Position numbers and translations under genes: made by a program. This document shows, one piece after another, positions 38,591 to 46,744 of a stretch of DNA of 64,000 bases (position 1 is its first letter; each line of letters begins with the position of its first letter). Location of the stretch: the NCBI GenBank assembly GCA_045128915.1, contig JBGVIT010000064.1:1-64000 (forward strand), in the 5' to 3' direction. Under the pieces are notes generated by a model, which saw only the letters and a list, made by a program, of their open reading frames with translations, was not told the origin of the DNA and did no database searches. The stretch is from RGIG9115 sp045128915 (GTDB lineage: Bacteria > Bacillota > Clostridia > UBA1381).

Positions 38591-38696
38591 TTTAGATAAA
38601 ATCTTCATTTAGAGATTTTTGCTGTTTAGATGTTTTATCTTTTTTTATGGTTTAGAGCAGTGTGGACTTTTGCACAAAATTGCACACTATTGCACA
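38591..38696 (+). repeat. Iteron-like repeats, possible origin or operator region
   Basis: TTTAGA[TG] occurs at 38591, 38608 and 38625 (exact 17-bp spacing) and again at 38651. TTGCACA occurs at 38670, 38680 and 38690 (exact 10-bp spacing). The flanks 38563-38650 are almost pure A+T. The 222-nt gap 38571-38792 holds no gene. Two families of phased repeats beside an A+T-rich tract is the layout of a replication origin or a multi-site operator. Confidence 0.55.
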
Positions 38697-38792
38697 ACAC
38701 CACGAAACTCGCAAAACGGAAACAAACAAAACCATAATTATATTTAGATAATAAATAAAAGAAAAAAGAGTGATAAGGGAGAAAAGTTATAA

Positions 38793-39056
38793 ATGATAAG
38801 TGAGAAGATAAGAAAGAGAATTGAAGAAGAGCGAAAAATTGCTGAGATACTGAACCGCAAATATAGTATAAGCAATTTATTACGAAAAATTAGATTAGAT
38901 GAAAATTATGCAAAGGGCTTTTATCGAGAACTATGCAAGAAAGGTTTTTTAGATAGAAGACTCGCAACTTTTTTCTATAATATCATTATATATATTGAAG
39001 ATTTGTATTTTGGGGGTTGTTTTGATAAAAACATTAACCGATACAAAAAGTTTTAA
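38793..39056 (+). CDS. Small early protein, unknown
   Basis: 87 aa. Basic helical N-terminus (EKIRKRIEEERKIAEILNRK), hydrophobic C-terminal part (ATFFYNIIIYIEDLYFGG). RBS AAGGGAGAAAAG. First of a long series of tightly packed short genes. Confidence 0.65.
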   Translation: MISEKIRKRIEEERKIAEILNRKYSISNLLRKIRLDENYAKGFYRELCKKGFLDRRLATFFYNIIIYIEDLYFGGCFDKNINRYKKF

Positions 39057-39071
39057 TTTAGAGGAGTTTTT

Positions 39072-39302
39072 ATGGAATTAGAATTGACAAGATACGAAAA
39101 AACACTTTTAGAGTCAGCAATTATTCACGAATTAGATAATTTAGATAGCGAGATTAGAGTTATCAATAAAGATATGGATTTTTTGCCAGACGATATGTTC
39201 TATGAAGATAATTTATTAGATTTAATATGTAAGAAAGAGATTTGTCAACAACGCATATATTCTTATGGCGAATTATTAAATAAAGTTAGAAGAGAGGGTT
39301 AG
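39072..39302 (+). CDS. Small helical early protein, unknown
   Basis: 76 aa, two amphipathic helices (YEKTLLESAIIHELDNLDSE, LICKKEICQQRIYSYGELLN). RBS GAGGAG before ATG. Confidence 0.65.
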   Translation: MELELTRYEKTLLESAIIHELDNLDSEIRVINKDMDFLPDDMFYEDNLLDLICKKEICQQRIYSYGELLNKVRREG

Positions 39303-39306
39303 AGCA

Positions 39307-39525
39307 GTGGCGAAAATTGAAGAAGTAAAATTAGATGTTAAACATTACACAGACAGAGAAGATATTTATAATATCTATAAAGACATAGAGAGTAGAATTG
39401 ACACAGATTTTGTGTTGGTTAGACAAGAAAAAGACAAAATCATTTTATCTGATTACAAAAAGAGATGTATGTGGTTTTTGTTTTTAGATAAGAACGGCAA
39501 CATTGAAAAAATAACAAGGTGGTAG
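39307..39525 (+). CDS. Small early protein, unknown (GTG start)
   Basis: 72 aa with GTG start behind GAGAGGGTTAGAGCA. Alternating beta pattern (TDFVLVRQEKDKIILSDYKK, MWFLFLDKNGNIEKITRW) suggests a compact beta fold. Confidence 0.6.
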   Translation: MAKIEEVKLDVKHYTDREDIYNIYKDIESRIDTDFVLVRQEKDKIILSDYKKRCMWFLFLDKNGNIEKITRW

Positions 39526-39528
39526 ATT

Positions 39529-39762
39529 ATGGCAAAAAAACTATATCAATTATTATTAGATAAAAAAAGAGCAAGTCGTATGCGTATGCACTTGCGAAAT
39601 ATGGGTTTAGAGCATTCAGCCAGTGAATGCGGGGAAACTATCTGCATACAAATTTTCTGTTTAGATAGTGATGTTAAAGATGTTAGAGTCTGTTTAGATG
39701 AAATAAATAGATATTATAATATCAAGATTGAAGAAAATGAAAATGAAATGGAGGCATTTTAG
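39529..39762 (+). CDS. Small early protein, unknown
   Basis: 77 aa. Basic N-terminus (KKLYQLLLDKKRASRMRMHL), beta-type middle (ETICIQIFCLDSDVKDVRVC), acidic C-terminus. Ferredoxin-like alternation is possible. Confidence 0.6.
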   Translation: MAKKLYQLLLDKKRASRMRMHLRNMGLEHSASECGETICIQIFCLDSDVKDVRVCLDEINRYYNIKIEENENEMEAF

Positions 39763-39765
39763 ATT

Positions 39766-40107
39766 ATGGAAAAACAAAACAAATTCGGGGTAAAAGTGGG
39801 AGATGTTTTCCACTCATCACACGGCTATTCTATGTGTTTAAATAGTTTCTATCAAGTAGTGGAGATTTTAGGCACTACAAAAATTAGAGTTAGAGAACTA
39901 TGCAAGAGAGTGACAAGAGATGACGGCTATGGTCAACAAGGTCACGAAAAAATGGTTTATGGGCTATTTAGAGATGATTATAAGATAGATAAAATGGTGC
40001 AACAATACAACGGCACACCATTTATTAAAATAAATAACTATGAGTTTGCATATTTAATCTCGCCAGAGAGATATGATGACGAACATTGGTTCGATTATAT
40101 GGATTAG
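39766..40107 (+). CDS. Small early protein, unknown, SH3-like candidate
   Basis: 113 aa. KFGVKVGDVFHSSHGYSMCL followed by YQVVEILGTTKIRVRELCKR is the pattern of a small beta barrel of the SH3 kind seen in several phage proteins of unknown role. Confidence 0.6.
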   Translation: MEKQNKFGVKVGDVFHSSHGYSMCLNSFYQVVEILGTTKIRVRELCKRVTRDDGYGQQGHEKMVYGLFRDDYKIDKMVQQYNGTPFIKINNYEFAYLISPERYDDEHWFDYMD

Positions 40108-40120
40108 GGGGTGTTAGATT

Positions 40121-40546
40121 ATGAAAAGTTATTATTTAGGTATAAGAAGAGAGGACAATGAGCCAGTATATTTGAAAAAACCAAGTTGGGATTGCGACTG
40201 GTATTGGGGCTTTGGTTATTTAAGTAGTTATAGTGTTTTTACACACTTTGATTATGCAATTTTAAAACAACCATATTCAAGTTTTAGTGCATTTAAAGAT
40301 TACTTTGTCGAAACACCATTATCTGATGATGATATATGGGTTCTTTGTGACTATATGCTTACTTATTATACATTAAAGAAATCTGCCGAGTTGTTTAGAC
40401 ACGGAAATAGCTGGCAAACATCAAGAGCAACCATTGATTGTATAGCAGACAAAACACTAGAAGACAAGATAAATAAAGAGATGCTACCAGCATTATTTAA
40501 AAAGATTGATGAATTATTTAGTAAATATAATAAACATAAAATTTAG
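40121..40546 (+). CDS. Early protein, unknown, aromatic-rich
   Basis: 141 aa. Trp/Tyr-rich N-terminus (KPSWDCDWYWGFGYLSSYSV). The second half has LLCDYMLTYYTLKKSAELFR-like helices (YMLTYYTLKKSAELFRHG) and ends Lys-rich. I recognise this general pattern from other phages but not a function. Confidence 0.6.
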   Translation: MKSYYLGIRREDNEPVYLKKPSWDCDWYWGFGYLSSYSVFTHFDYAILKQPYSSFSAFKDYFVETPLSDDDIWVLCDYMLTYYTLKKSAELFRHGNSWQTSRATIDCIADKTLEDKINKEMLPALFKKIDELFSKYNKHKI

Positions 40547-40559
40547 AGGAGGACTAACT

Positions 40560-40754
40560 ATGAGAGACGCAACAGAAGAAGATTATATCAGTTTAAAGAA
40601 AACTTGCAAACGAATGCTAGAAGACACAAATTTTGCAGGTTTTACAAGCGTAAACTTTATTGACTACACACAATATTTAGATAAATTAAAAGTCGAGTTC
40701 CCAAAGTTTAAGTTTAAACAAACGGGCTTTGGGATTAGTGTAGATAAAATTTAA
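40560..40754 (+). CDS. Small early protein, unknown
   Basis: 64 aa from the ATG behind AGAGGAGGACTAACT. Compact alpha/beta pattern (FAGFTSVNFIDYTQYLDKLK, FKQTGFGISVDKI). An in-frame extension upstream overlaps the previous gene and is not used. Confidence 0.65.
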   Translation: MRDATEEDYISLKKTCKRMLEDTNFAGFTSVNFIDYTQYLDKLKVEFPKFKFKQTGFGISVDKI

Positions 40755-40764
40755 GGGGGTTAGT

Positions 40765-41127
40765 ATGGATTACTATATCAAAACAAACAGAGAAAATTAC
40801 TATATCAAGTTTTATATTAGATATAATCTTGGTGGCTGGAATTGGGGAACAGGCGAACAAATGAAAAGAGCATTTGACTTACACATTATGCCAGTAGAAC
40901 GATATATGTGCGATTATGGTTATAGCGAAGTTTATAAGGGTTTTAGTGGGTATAGATTGCAATCAGAAGAGATTGGAAGGCAATCAGCAAAGGCAAGAGA
41001 GAATGCAGTCAATTACTTTATTAATAACATAGACAGGATTGAAACAATTATAGATTTAATTAAAAAAGAGCAAAACTTTGAGACCATAGAAAACTACAAT
41101 TTAGAAGAAATTATAAAGGAGTTATAA
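40765..41127 (+). CDS. Early protein, unknown
   Basis: 120 aa. YYIKFYIRYNLGGWNWGTGE at the N-terminus, then a basic helical part (GRQSAKARENAVNYFINNID). RBS AAGGGGGTTAGT. Confidence 0.6.
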   Translation: MDYYIKTNRENYYIKFYIRYNLGGWNWGTGEQMKRAFDLHIMPVERYMCDYGYSEVYKGFSGYRLQSEEIGRQSAKARENAVNYFINNIDRIETIIDLIKKEQNFETIENYNLEEIIKEL

Positions 41128-41128
41128 T

Positions 41129-41311
41129 ATGGAATTATATTTCAAAACCAAATTAGATAGAAACGGCAACATATATAGACTAAATATTGATTTAGATAAT
41201 AAGACTATTAGAACACAATGCAGTTCTTGTGGGGATTATATTGTCATCACAAGACAAGAAATGAGACAACTAAAAGAAAAATTTAAAGAAAACGGTTATA
41301 AGGAGATTTAG
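41129..41311 (+). CDS. Small early protein, unknown
   Basis: 60 aa. One CSSC pair (IRTQCSSCGDYIVITRQEMR) may bind zinc; the end is a Lys-rich helix. One base after the previous stop. Confidence 0.6.
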   Translation: MELYFKTKLDRNGNIYRLNIDLDNKTIRTQCSSCGDYIVITRQEMRQLKEKFKENGYKEI

Positions 41312-41315
41312 AAAA

Positions 41316-41951
41316 ATGGGAACAAGAAATTTAACAATGGTAATTGACAGAGCAGGAAAATTAAAGGTGGCACAATACGGACAATGGGACGGATACCCAA
41401 GTGGACAAGGTGCGACTATTTTAGCGTTTGCAAAAGACAAAGAGAAAATGGCTAAACTAGAAAAGAGATTAAACTCTGTTAGATTTTATAATAAGAATAA
41501 GAAATTATTAGACTACTTTGACGAACTAGATAACAAAACAAGAGAGTGGAGTGATAGAGATAATTATTGGTTCAGAGCATTGAAAACAAGAGATTTAGGC
41601 TCATCAATTTTAGATAGCATCATCAATGTGGACTTGTCAGCATTGCCAGAGATTATGAATAAGAAAATATATTTATATGATGACAATGAATTTGGACAAG
41701 ATAGTTTGTTTTGTGAGTGGGCTTATTGTATAAACTTGCAAACAAACAAGTTGGAGTGCTTTATGGGATTTAATCAAGACAAGTCAAAAGAACATCCACG
41801 ATTTGCAACAAAACAGGAAGAGGTTGATAAACAATTTGATTATACTGACGCTAGATATTATGGCATTGTTCTTATTAAAGAATATAGTTTAGGTAAATTA
41901 CCAAGCAAAGAAAGATTTATCAAAGAACTAGAAAAAGAAGAGGAGGAATAA
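41316..41951 (+). CDS. Conserved phage protein of the MGTRNLT type, unknown role
   Basis: 211 aa. Begins MGTRNLTMVIDRAGKLKVAQ followed by YGQWDGYPSGQGATIL, a hallmark seen in many unrelated phages and some prophages, never functionally assigned to my knowledge. Rest is mixed alpha/beta (FCEWAYCINLQTNKLECFMG). The C-terminus is an acidic run (EKEEEE) whose codons carry the next gene's RBS. Confidence 0.75.
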   Translation: MGTRNLTMVIDRAGKLKVAQYGQWDGYPSGQGATILAFAKDKEKMAKLEKRLNSVRFYNKNKKLLDYFDELDNKTREWSDRDNYWFRALKTRDLGSSILDSIINVDLSALPEIMNKKIYLYDDNEFGQDSLFCEWAYCINLQTNKLECFMGFNQDKSKEHPRFATKQEEVDKQFDYTDARYYGIVLIKEYSLGKLPSKERFIKELEKEEEE

Positions 41952-41955
41952 GATT

Positions 41956-42231
41956 ATGACATTGTATTATAACTTTGACGGGGACGACTATGATTTCGAC
42001 CTCACATACAAACAAGTTAGAGAGGCAGTAGCAGACATTTGCAGTTCTAACAAGAGTGATTGTGATGTTATTAAAAAATTTATATATGACTCAGATTTAG
42101 AAGACGCAGTATTTGACATCTATAATGACGATTTAATGGACTATTTTGAGTCAGAGGCACATCAAAAGTATTTAGATAATAAAGCAGATACTGACTATTG
42201 GGAACATACAGATATTCATGGAGGTGTATAA
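41956..42231 (+). CDS. Very acidic small protein, DNA-mimic candidate
   Basis: 91 aa, about 24 Asp/Glu (Asp predominating) against few Lys/Arg: YYNFDGDDYDFDLTYKQVRE, DSDLEDAVFDIYNDDLMDYF. Strong negative charge in an early anti-host gene block is the profile of DNA-mimic anti-restriction proteins; function is inferred. Confidence 0.6.
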   Translation: MTLYYNFDGDDYDFDLTYKQVREAVADICSSNKSDCDVIKKFIYDSDLEDAVFDIYNDDLMDYFESEAHQKYLDNKADTDYWEHTDIHGGV

Positions 42232-42233
42232 GT

Positions 42234-42428
42234 ATGCAAACATTAGAAGAATTGTTTAAAGAGTTGGGCAAAGATAAAAACCAACTCATAGGCATATATG
42301 AGGGTAAAGGCAAAAAGATATACCCAGACTTTGCAGATGAGTTGCTTGAAACACACGGAGATAGAATTGTTTTAGACTATGCTATCACAAGTAATAATAT
42401 TTTAGTAGTAGAGTTAGAGGAGGAGTAG
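42234..42428 (+). CDS. Small early protein, unknown
   Basis: 64 aa from the ATG after GGAGGTGTATAAGT. TLEELFKELGKDKNQLIGIY and an acidic end (LEEE) that encodes the next RBS. Confidence 0.65.
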   Translation: MQTLEELFKELGKDKNQLIGIYEGKGKKIYPDFADELLETHGDRIVLDYAITSNNILVVELEEE

Positions 42429-42430
42429 AT

Positions 42431-42613
42431 ATGGAAGAAATGAACGAGTATGAAATGGGTTTGCGTTGTTATGATGTAAAAGTAACAATTACAAAAATTC
42501 ACTCAGTCTATGCTTGCTCAAAAGCAGATGCGATAGAGTGTATTAGAAGCGACTACGAGGAAGAGTATGGCATACATCTTAAATATGAAGAAATTGAATT
42601 TTTGGAGGACTAA
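42431..42613 (+). CDS. Small early protein, unknown
   Basis: 60 aa. CYDVKVTITKIHSVYACSKA and DAIECIRSDYEEEYGI give a beta-beta-alpha pattern. Ends LED and abuts the gp88-like gene. Confidence 0.6.
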   Translation: MEEMNEYEMGLRCYDVKVTITKIHSVYACSKADAIECIRSDYEEEYGIHLKYEEIEFLED

Positions 42614-43213
42614 ATGAAAGTAACAAACGGAAACAGTAAATTAAGTGCAAGTATACCAAGCATAAATCTACCAGCTGGTATAACTTGTAGAGCAGATGCA
42701 CCTTGTTGCAGAGGGTGTTATGCAAAGAAAGGTAACTTTTTGTATAAGAATATACACGATTGCTATATGCAAAATTTAAAAGATTATAGACAAGACCCAG
42801 TAGAATATTTTAATACTATTATTAAGTTCTTTAATCAAGAATTGGCAATTTTTAGATATGCTAGGTGGCATAGTTCGGGCGATATTGTAGATATTGCATA
42901 CTTAAATGGTATGTGTAAAGTGGCACATAAATGCAAACAAACCAAGTTCTTATGCTTTACAAAGAAGTATGAGATTGTTAATGAATATTTAGATAAAGGG
43001 GGTGTTATACCGACAAATTTGCACATTGTATTTAGTGGTTGGGACGCAAATTGGACATTTGATAACCCACACAATTTCCCAACATCATATGTAAGATTTA
43101 AAGATGATACAAGAGATTTTAGTAAAGCAAAACAATGCACGGGTAGATGTTATGATTGTTTGAATTGTTGGAAACTTAAAAAGGGACAATCAGTAGTATT
43201 TAATAAACACTAA
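42614..43213 (+). CDS. Gp88-like cysteine-rich protein
   Basis: 199 aa. KVTNGNSKLSASIPSINLPA then TCRADAPCCRGCYAKKGNF, FRYARWHSSGDIVD and CTGRCYDCLNCW match the gp88 family known from actinobacteriophages. Its Cys groups resemble a metal cluster site; the family is enigmatic and sometimes thought to relate to radical or metal chemistry. Placement in an early block suggests host takeover. Confidence 0.75.
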   Translation: MKVTNGNSKLSASIPSINLPAGITCRADAPCCRGCYAKKGNFLYKNIHDCYMQNLKDYRQDPVEYFNTIIKFFNQELAIFRYARWHSSGDIVDIAYLNGMCKVAHKCKQTKFLCFTKKYEIVNEYLDKGGVIPTNLHIVFSGWDANWTFDNPHNFPTSYVRFKDDTRDFSKAKQCTGRCYDCLNCWKLKKGQSVVFNKH

Positions 43214-43227
43214 TAGGAGAATTTATT

Positions 43228-43458
43228 ATGAATAATCAAAGAAGAAAACAAATAACAAAAATTATTAACGATTTAAAAAGTAGTGAAGATGATATTCAAG
43301 GTATTTTAGAAGAAGAACAAGAGGCACTAGATAATATGCCAGAGAACCTACAAGACAGTGAAAGGGCAGAACTTTCACAAAACGCAATAGATTTATTAGA
43401 TAGTTCTATTAACAATTTAGAAGAGGCAATTAGTAATTTAGAGGAGGCAACAGAGTAA
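43228..43458 (+). CDS. Short acidic coiled-coil protein
   Basis: 76 aa, Glu/Asn/Leu-rich with heptads (LLDSSINNLEEAISNLEEAT). RBS TAGGAGAATTTATT. Overlaps the next start. Confidence 0.65.
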   Translation: MNNQRRKQITKIINDLKSSEDDIQGILEEEQEALDNMPENLQDSERAELSQNAIDLLDSSINNLEEAISNLEEATE

Positions 43459-43835
43459 TGAGAGTTGTAAACGCAGAAAAAGAAGAATACATTAACATTT
43501 TAGTAAGCAGAAAAAGAATTGAGTGGATTGCTTGCACCTGTAAGGTGTCAGCCCATGCAGAATATAGATTTATACAAAGAGACAATGTTGTGGACAGAGA
43601 CCTAAAAACATCTATTCGCAGGTCGCCACTTAGTTGGAAAAGTGTGGAAGACGGCAAAATTTATATTGCATTTGATTTATATAGATATATCGTGGTTGAC
43701 GATAGTGATAACACCACACCAATTATTGTAACTTTTGCAGATGCAAGAGAAAACCCAATCGCAAAAGGCACAAATGTGTTTGAAATGGCTATGTTTGAAT
43801 ACAAGAAATTTGTTAAGAAAATGAAGGAGAAATAA
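43458..43835 (+). CDS. Possible DUF4258/RelE-like protein
   Basis: 125 aa. SAHAEYRFIQRDNVVDRDLK followed by a beta segment (DGKIYIAFDLYRYIVVDD) has the H-x-x-x-R layout of DUF4258 and RelE-type small proteins. No antitoxin partner is obvious. Called with caution. Confidence 0.5.
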   Translation: MRVVNAEKEEYINILVSRKRIEWIACTCKVSAHAEYRFIQRDNVVDRDLKTSIRRSPLSWKSVEDGKIYIAFDLYRYIVVDDSDNTTPIIVTFADARENPIAKGTNVFEMAMFEYKKFVKKMKEK

Positions 43836-43837
43836 TT

Positions 43838-44167
43838 ATGGAAAATATTAAATTAAGACAATTAGCAATAGAGTTTTGCGATAAGCACACCTATGCAAAT
43901 GAAGACGATATTTATAACTTTTTAGAAGAAAATCAATGGAAGATTTATGCAGACTATGACAAAATATCTCACAGACAAATGGTTGTTCTTACATTAGAGA
44001 GTAGAGACTTTAAAGTAAACGAGATACCTGACAAGCTAATAGACTTAATAGTAGAAAGATTTGAAGATATTCTTTATGATGACAATGACAATCACTTTGA
44101 AAATTGTTTAAGGTTTGCTATTGATGACTTTGGTGGCGACCTACAAGAATATGCAGTGGAGGATTAG
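43838..44167 (+). CDS. Acidic early protein, unknown
   Basis: 109 aa, strongly acidic second half (LIVERFEDILYDDNDNHFEN, DDFGGDLQEYAVED). Helical. Possible nucleic-acid mimic. Confidence 0.6.
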   Translation: MENIKLRQLAIEFCDKHTYANEDDIYNFLEENQWKIYADYDKISHRQMVVLTLESRDFKVNEIPDKLIDLIVERFEDILYDDNDNHFENCLRFAIDDFGGDLQEYAVED

Positions 44168-44169
44168 AT

Positions 44170-44628
44170 ATGGAAAAAAGATATAGAGTATCAGCAGACT
44201 TGCAAGGTGGAGACTTTGGCACGGGCAGAATATACACTATAGAACAATGGAGAGAACAAGCCATTGACTGGGCAGATATGGACGAGCACGACGGACTTAT
44301 TGAAACATTAAAAGCATTGCCAAAAGATAAGGTATTAGATGAGATTGCAGAGTTTTGGCAATTAGAGTTCGAAGAGGTTGATGTATATAACCACAATTAT
44401 GATTATGATGAAATTAAAATTGCCGTGGTTATTGCAGAGACATTTAGGATTTGGAATATCATTTGCGACTATGAGCATATCGCACTACTCACAATTATGA
44501 TAAAAGAAAAATGGAAAGAGTGGCAACCACATGGTTGGCTTACCGAAGAAGAGTTTGCTTATATGCAAAAGTTTGCAGAGCATTATTTAGAAACATATAA
44601 AAATAAAATTATGGAGGAATTAGCATAA
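44170..44628 (+). CDS. Early protein, unknown, ArdA-like charge pattern
   Basis: 152 aa. RVSADLQGGDFGTGRIYTIE and QWREQAIDWADMDEHDGLIE, then a helical end (WLTEEEFAYMQKFAEHYLET). Acidic, Trp-rich. Its composition resembles anti-restriction ArdA proteins but no motif proves it. Confidence 0.5.
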   Translation: MEKRYRVSADLQGGDFGTGRIYTIEQWREQAIDWADMDEHDGLIETLKALPKDKVLDEIAEFWQLEFEEVDVYNHNYDYDEIKIAVVIAETFRIWNIICDYEHIALLTIMIKEKWKEWQPHGWLTEEEFAYMQKFAEHYLETYKNKIMEELA

Positions 44629-45023
44629 TGGGATATAGAAGTGATGTTAGAATTAGACTAACAGTAAAAGATTATGAAAGGATGAAAAAACAATTTGAGA
44701 GAGAAATTGTCGATATTGTTGATTATAACTTATTTGATGAGAAAAATTTAGATGTTTATAAAGAACTAAAAAATGTTCCTTGTTGGAAAGTAACAGATGA
44801 CGGAGAAGATGTTGAAGAAACACACGACTGCGTGTTCTTTGGTTGGAACTCTGTTAAGTGGTATGACAGTTACAAAGATGTCAGTTTTATTATGGAGTTT
44901 CTTGATGAGTGCGACCACTATGCATTTTGTAGAATTGGCGAAAGTAGTGAGGGCGATGTAGAGACACACGAAAGGAATATGGATATGATTGGCTTTTATT
45001 ACGCTTTTGAGGAGGAAGAATAA
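44628..45023 (+). CDS. Conserved phage protein of the MGYRSDV type, unknown
   Basis: 131 aa. N-terminus MGYRSDVRIRLTVKDYERMK recurs in many phages. Beta-rich middle (DCVFFGWNSVKWYDSYKDVS, DHYAFCRIGES) and acidic EEEE end. Overlaps both neighbours by one base (TAATG). Confidence 0.7.
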   Translation: MGYRSDVRIRLTVKDYERMKKQFEREIVDIVDYNLFDEKNLDVYKELKNVPCWKVTDDGEDVEETHDCVFFGWNSVKWYDSYKDVSFIMEFLDECDHYAFCRIGESSEGDVETHERNMDMIGFYYAFEEEE

Positions 45024-45268
45024 TGGAAAAGTTTTATGTAGAGTTTGAAAACACCGAAGACCAGCACTTATTCTGCTTACAATCGGTTTGGTTTGACACA
45101 AAAGAAGAGGCTATTGAATGGTATATTAAATACTTTGATTTTGCAGAAATGGACACAATGTGTGTTAGTGTTATGAAAAGCGAGTTTGATGAAAACGGCG
45201 ATTTTGGCGATATAGTTTTTGTAGAAGACATCACAGCAAAATTTAATTTAAGGAAGGATAGACTATGA
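45023..45268 (+). CDS. Small early protein, unknown
   Basis: 81 aa. FYVEFENTEDQHLFCLQSVW, FDTKEEAIEWYIKYFDFAEM: beta strand then helix. Coupled by overlap on both sides. Confidence 0.65.
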   Translation: MEKFYVEFENTEDQHLFCLQSVWFDTKEEAIEWYIKYFDFAEMDTMCVSVMKSEFDENGDFGDIVFVEDITAKFNLRKDRL

Positions 45269-45495
45269 ACAAAGAATATTATTCAGTAATATGGTATGAC
45301 CCAGTAAACGAAGATAAAGAAAAGCACTATGTTGGCATGGGAGAACAACTGGGCGACCCATACGAAAAAGAGTTTAAAACATTAAAAAGTGCTATGAATT
45401 TTTACAATAAACATAGAAACGATGAAGATAAAGCATATTTCTGGGTAACAAAACGAGACGAAGAGGGTTTTGTTCTTATAGATTATGTATATTAG
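45265..45495 (+). CDS. Small early protein, unknown
   Basis: 76 aa. YYSVIWYDPVNEDKEKHYVG then EFKTLKSAMNFYNKHRNDED, ending FVLIDYVY; similar layout to the previous gene, so the two may be distant paralogues. ATGA overlap at the start. Confidence 0.65.
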   Translation: MNKEYYSVIWYDPVNEDKEKHYVGMGEQLGDPYEKEFKTLKSAMNFYNKHRNDEDKAYFWVTKRDEEGFVLIDYVY

Positions 45496-45509
45496 GAGGA
45501 AAAATTATT

Positions 45510-45800
45510 ATGACAAAACAAGAATACGCAGAGAAATTTGAAGACTTGGTTGGCAAGAGGTTTCGCACCATTGCTGAACTGGAGAATTATATTCACAAAA
45601 AGTTCAACAACAAACACAGAACAAGATTTGATTTTTCATATATTAACTATGAAGAAGATTTTACACCTGACTGGGATTTATGCACATACATTGAGAACGA
45701 TGAAATGTCTTGCGACCTTGATGTATATTTCTTATATGACAGAGAACAACGCATTTATATCACAGAGGTTGGCTATGAAATTAACATGGTGGAGGATTAA
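45510..45800 (+). CDS. Small acidic early protein, unknown
   Basis: 96 aa. TKQEYAEKFEDLVGKRFRTI and DWDLCTYIENDEMSCDLDVY, ends MVED. RBS TAGGAGGAAAAATT. Confidence 0.65.
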   Translation: MTKQEYAEKFEDLVGKRFRTIAELENYIHKKFNNKHRTRFDFSYINYEEDFTPDWDLCTYIENDEMSCDLDVYFLYDREQRIYITEVGYEINMVED

Positions 45801-45802
45801 CT

Positions 45803-46132
45803 ATGAAATTAGACGAATTATTAGAAGTAGTTAATTTTAGTTTTGACTACGCAGACGATGAGTTTGATTGCACCTTTTATGCAGATGCAATTAATAATAA
45901 ATATTCAAGGCTTATTGAAGTTGAGAGAGTAGACACGGATTATGTATTGTGCCACTTCACAAAATTTATTCGTGAGAACAGAAACCTTGTAAATGAATAT
46001 CTTAAGAAATATGCGGTTTCACCAAGTTATGCCGAAAAAGTTATACAAGGGCTTGACGAGGGCGAAGAGTGGGCATACTGCGAGATGTTTGATGGTGGCT
46101 GGATTTCAAGTATGTTAGAGGAGGAAGAATAA
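45803..46132 (+). CDS. Acidic early protein, unknown
   Basis: 109 aa. LDELLEVVNFSFDYADDEFD, then a helical middle and LDEGEEWAYCEMFDGGWISS, ending LEEEE. Acidic throughout. Confidence 0.65.
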   Translation: MKLDELLEVVNFSFDYADDEFDCTFYADAINNKYSRLIEVERVDTDYVLCHFTKFIRENRNLVNEYLKKYAVSPSYAEKVIQGLDEGEEWAYCEMFDGGWISSMLEEEE

Positions 46133-46323
46133 TGAGATTAGAACTTAAACAAGCAATTATTAAATGGATTTTTGAACACATGAAAGAGTTTCAACTTGTA
46201 AATGCGTGTCACAATGCATTTCGAGAATATATCTATAACTCAGAGGGAAACTACCTAATCGGTGGAAAAAATGTTTCACAATTCATTGATGACGCAGTTA
46301 AACTTATTAAAAGGGAGATATAA
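46132..46323 (+). CDS. Small helical early protein, unknown
   Basis: 63 aa. LKQAIIKWIFEHMKEFQLVN and VSQFIDDAVKLIKREI. Overlaps the previous stop by one base. Confidence 0.65.
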   Translation: MRLELKQAIIKWIFEHMKEFQLVNACHNAFREYIYNSEGNYLIGGKNVSQFIDDAVKLIKREI

Positions 46324-46325
46324 CT

Positions 46326-46589
46326 ATGAAGAAAAAACTATTTTGTTTATTATTGCTTTTTATATTGCCAGTATGCTTGTTGTTTACTGGGTGTTCAGGT
46401 GGAATTGAAGAGAAATCCACAGAAGAACATATTATGGTTTGTATAGACCGATTTTCTTTGGGTGGCTCTAGTGCTTTTGTTCTTGTTCATAAAGAAACTC
46501 GTGTAATGTATATAACATACTATCAAGGTGGAACAACGATAATGCTTGACGAAGATGGCAAACCACTAATTTATGAGGGGGAACTATAA
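46326..46589 (+). CDS. Small lipoprotein, DUF6440-like
   Basis: 87 aa. Lys-rich start, hydrophobic core (LFCLLLLFILPVCLLF) and lipobox LFTGC near residue 23 define a lipoprotein signal. The mature part (HKETRVMYITYYQGGTTIML, then DEDGKPLIYEGEL) resembles the DUF6440 family. Small phage lipoproteins expressed early commonly block superinfection at the cell surface; that role is inferred. Confidence 0.75.
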   Translation: MKKKLFCLLLLFILPVCLLFTGCSGGIEEKSTEEHIMVCIDRFSLGGSSAFVLVHKETRVMYITYYQGGTTIMLDEDGKPLIYEGEL

Positions 46590-46744
46590 TGTGCGACGAA
46601 GAATTTGACGAAATGGAAGACATTTTAATCTTGGACGAAGATACAGAAAAGGTTTGGGGTGGCATTTTTGATATTGCAACACCACAAGAAACAGCCGATA
46701 TGTTAGGCAAACCAGTTTATTATAAAGGAGAAAGATATGATTAG
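46589..46744 (+). CDS. Very small acidic protein
   Basis: 51 aa beginning MCDEEFDEMEDILILDEDTE, with a later block (TPQETADMLGKPVYYKG). Overlaps the lipoprotein stop (TAATG) and the next start. RBS GAGGGGGAACTA. Confidence 0.6.
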   Translation: MCDEEFDEMEDILILDEDTEKVWGGIFDIATPQETADMLGKPVYYKGERYD

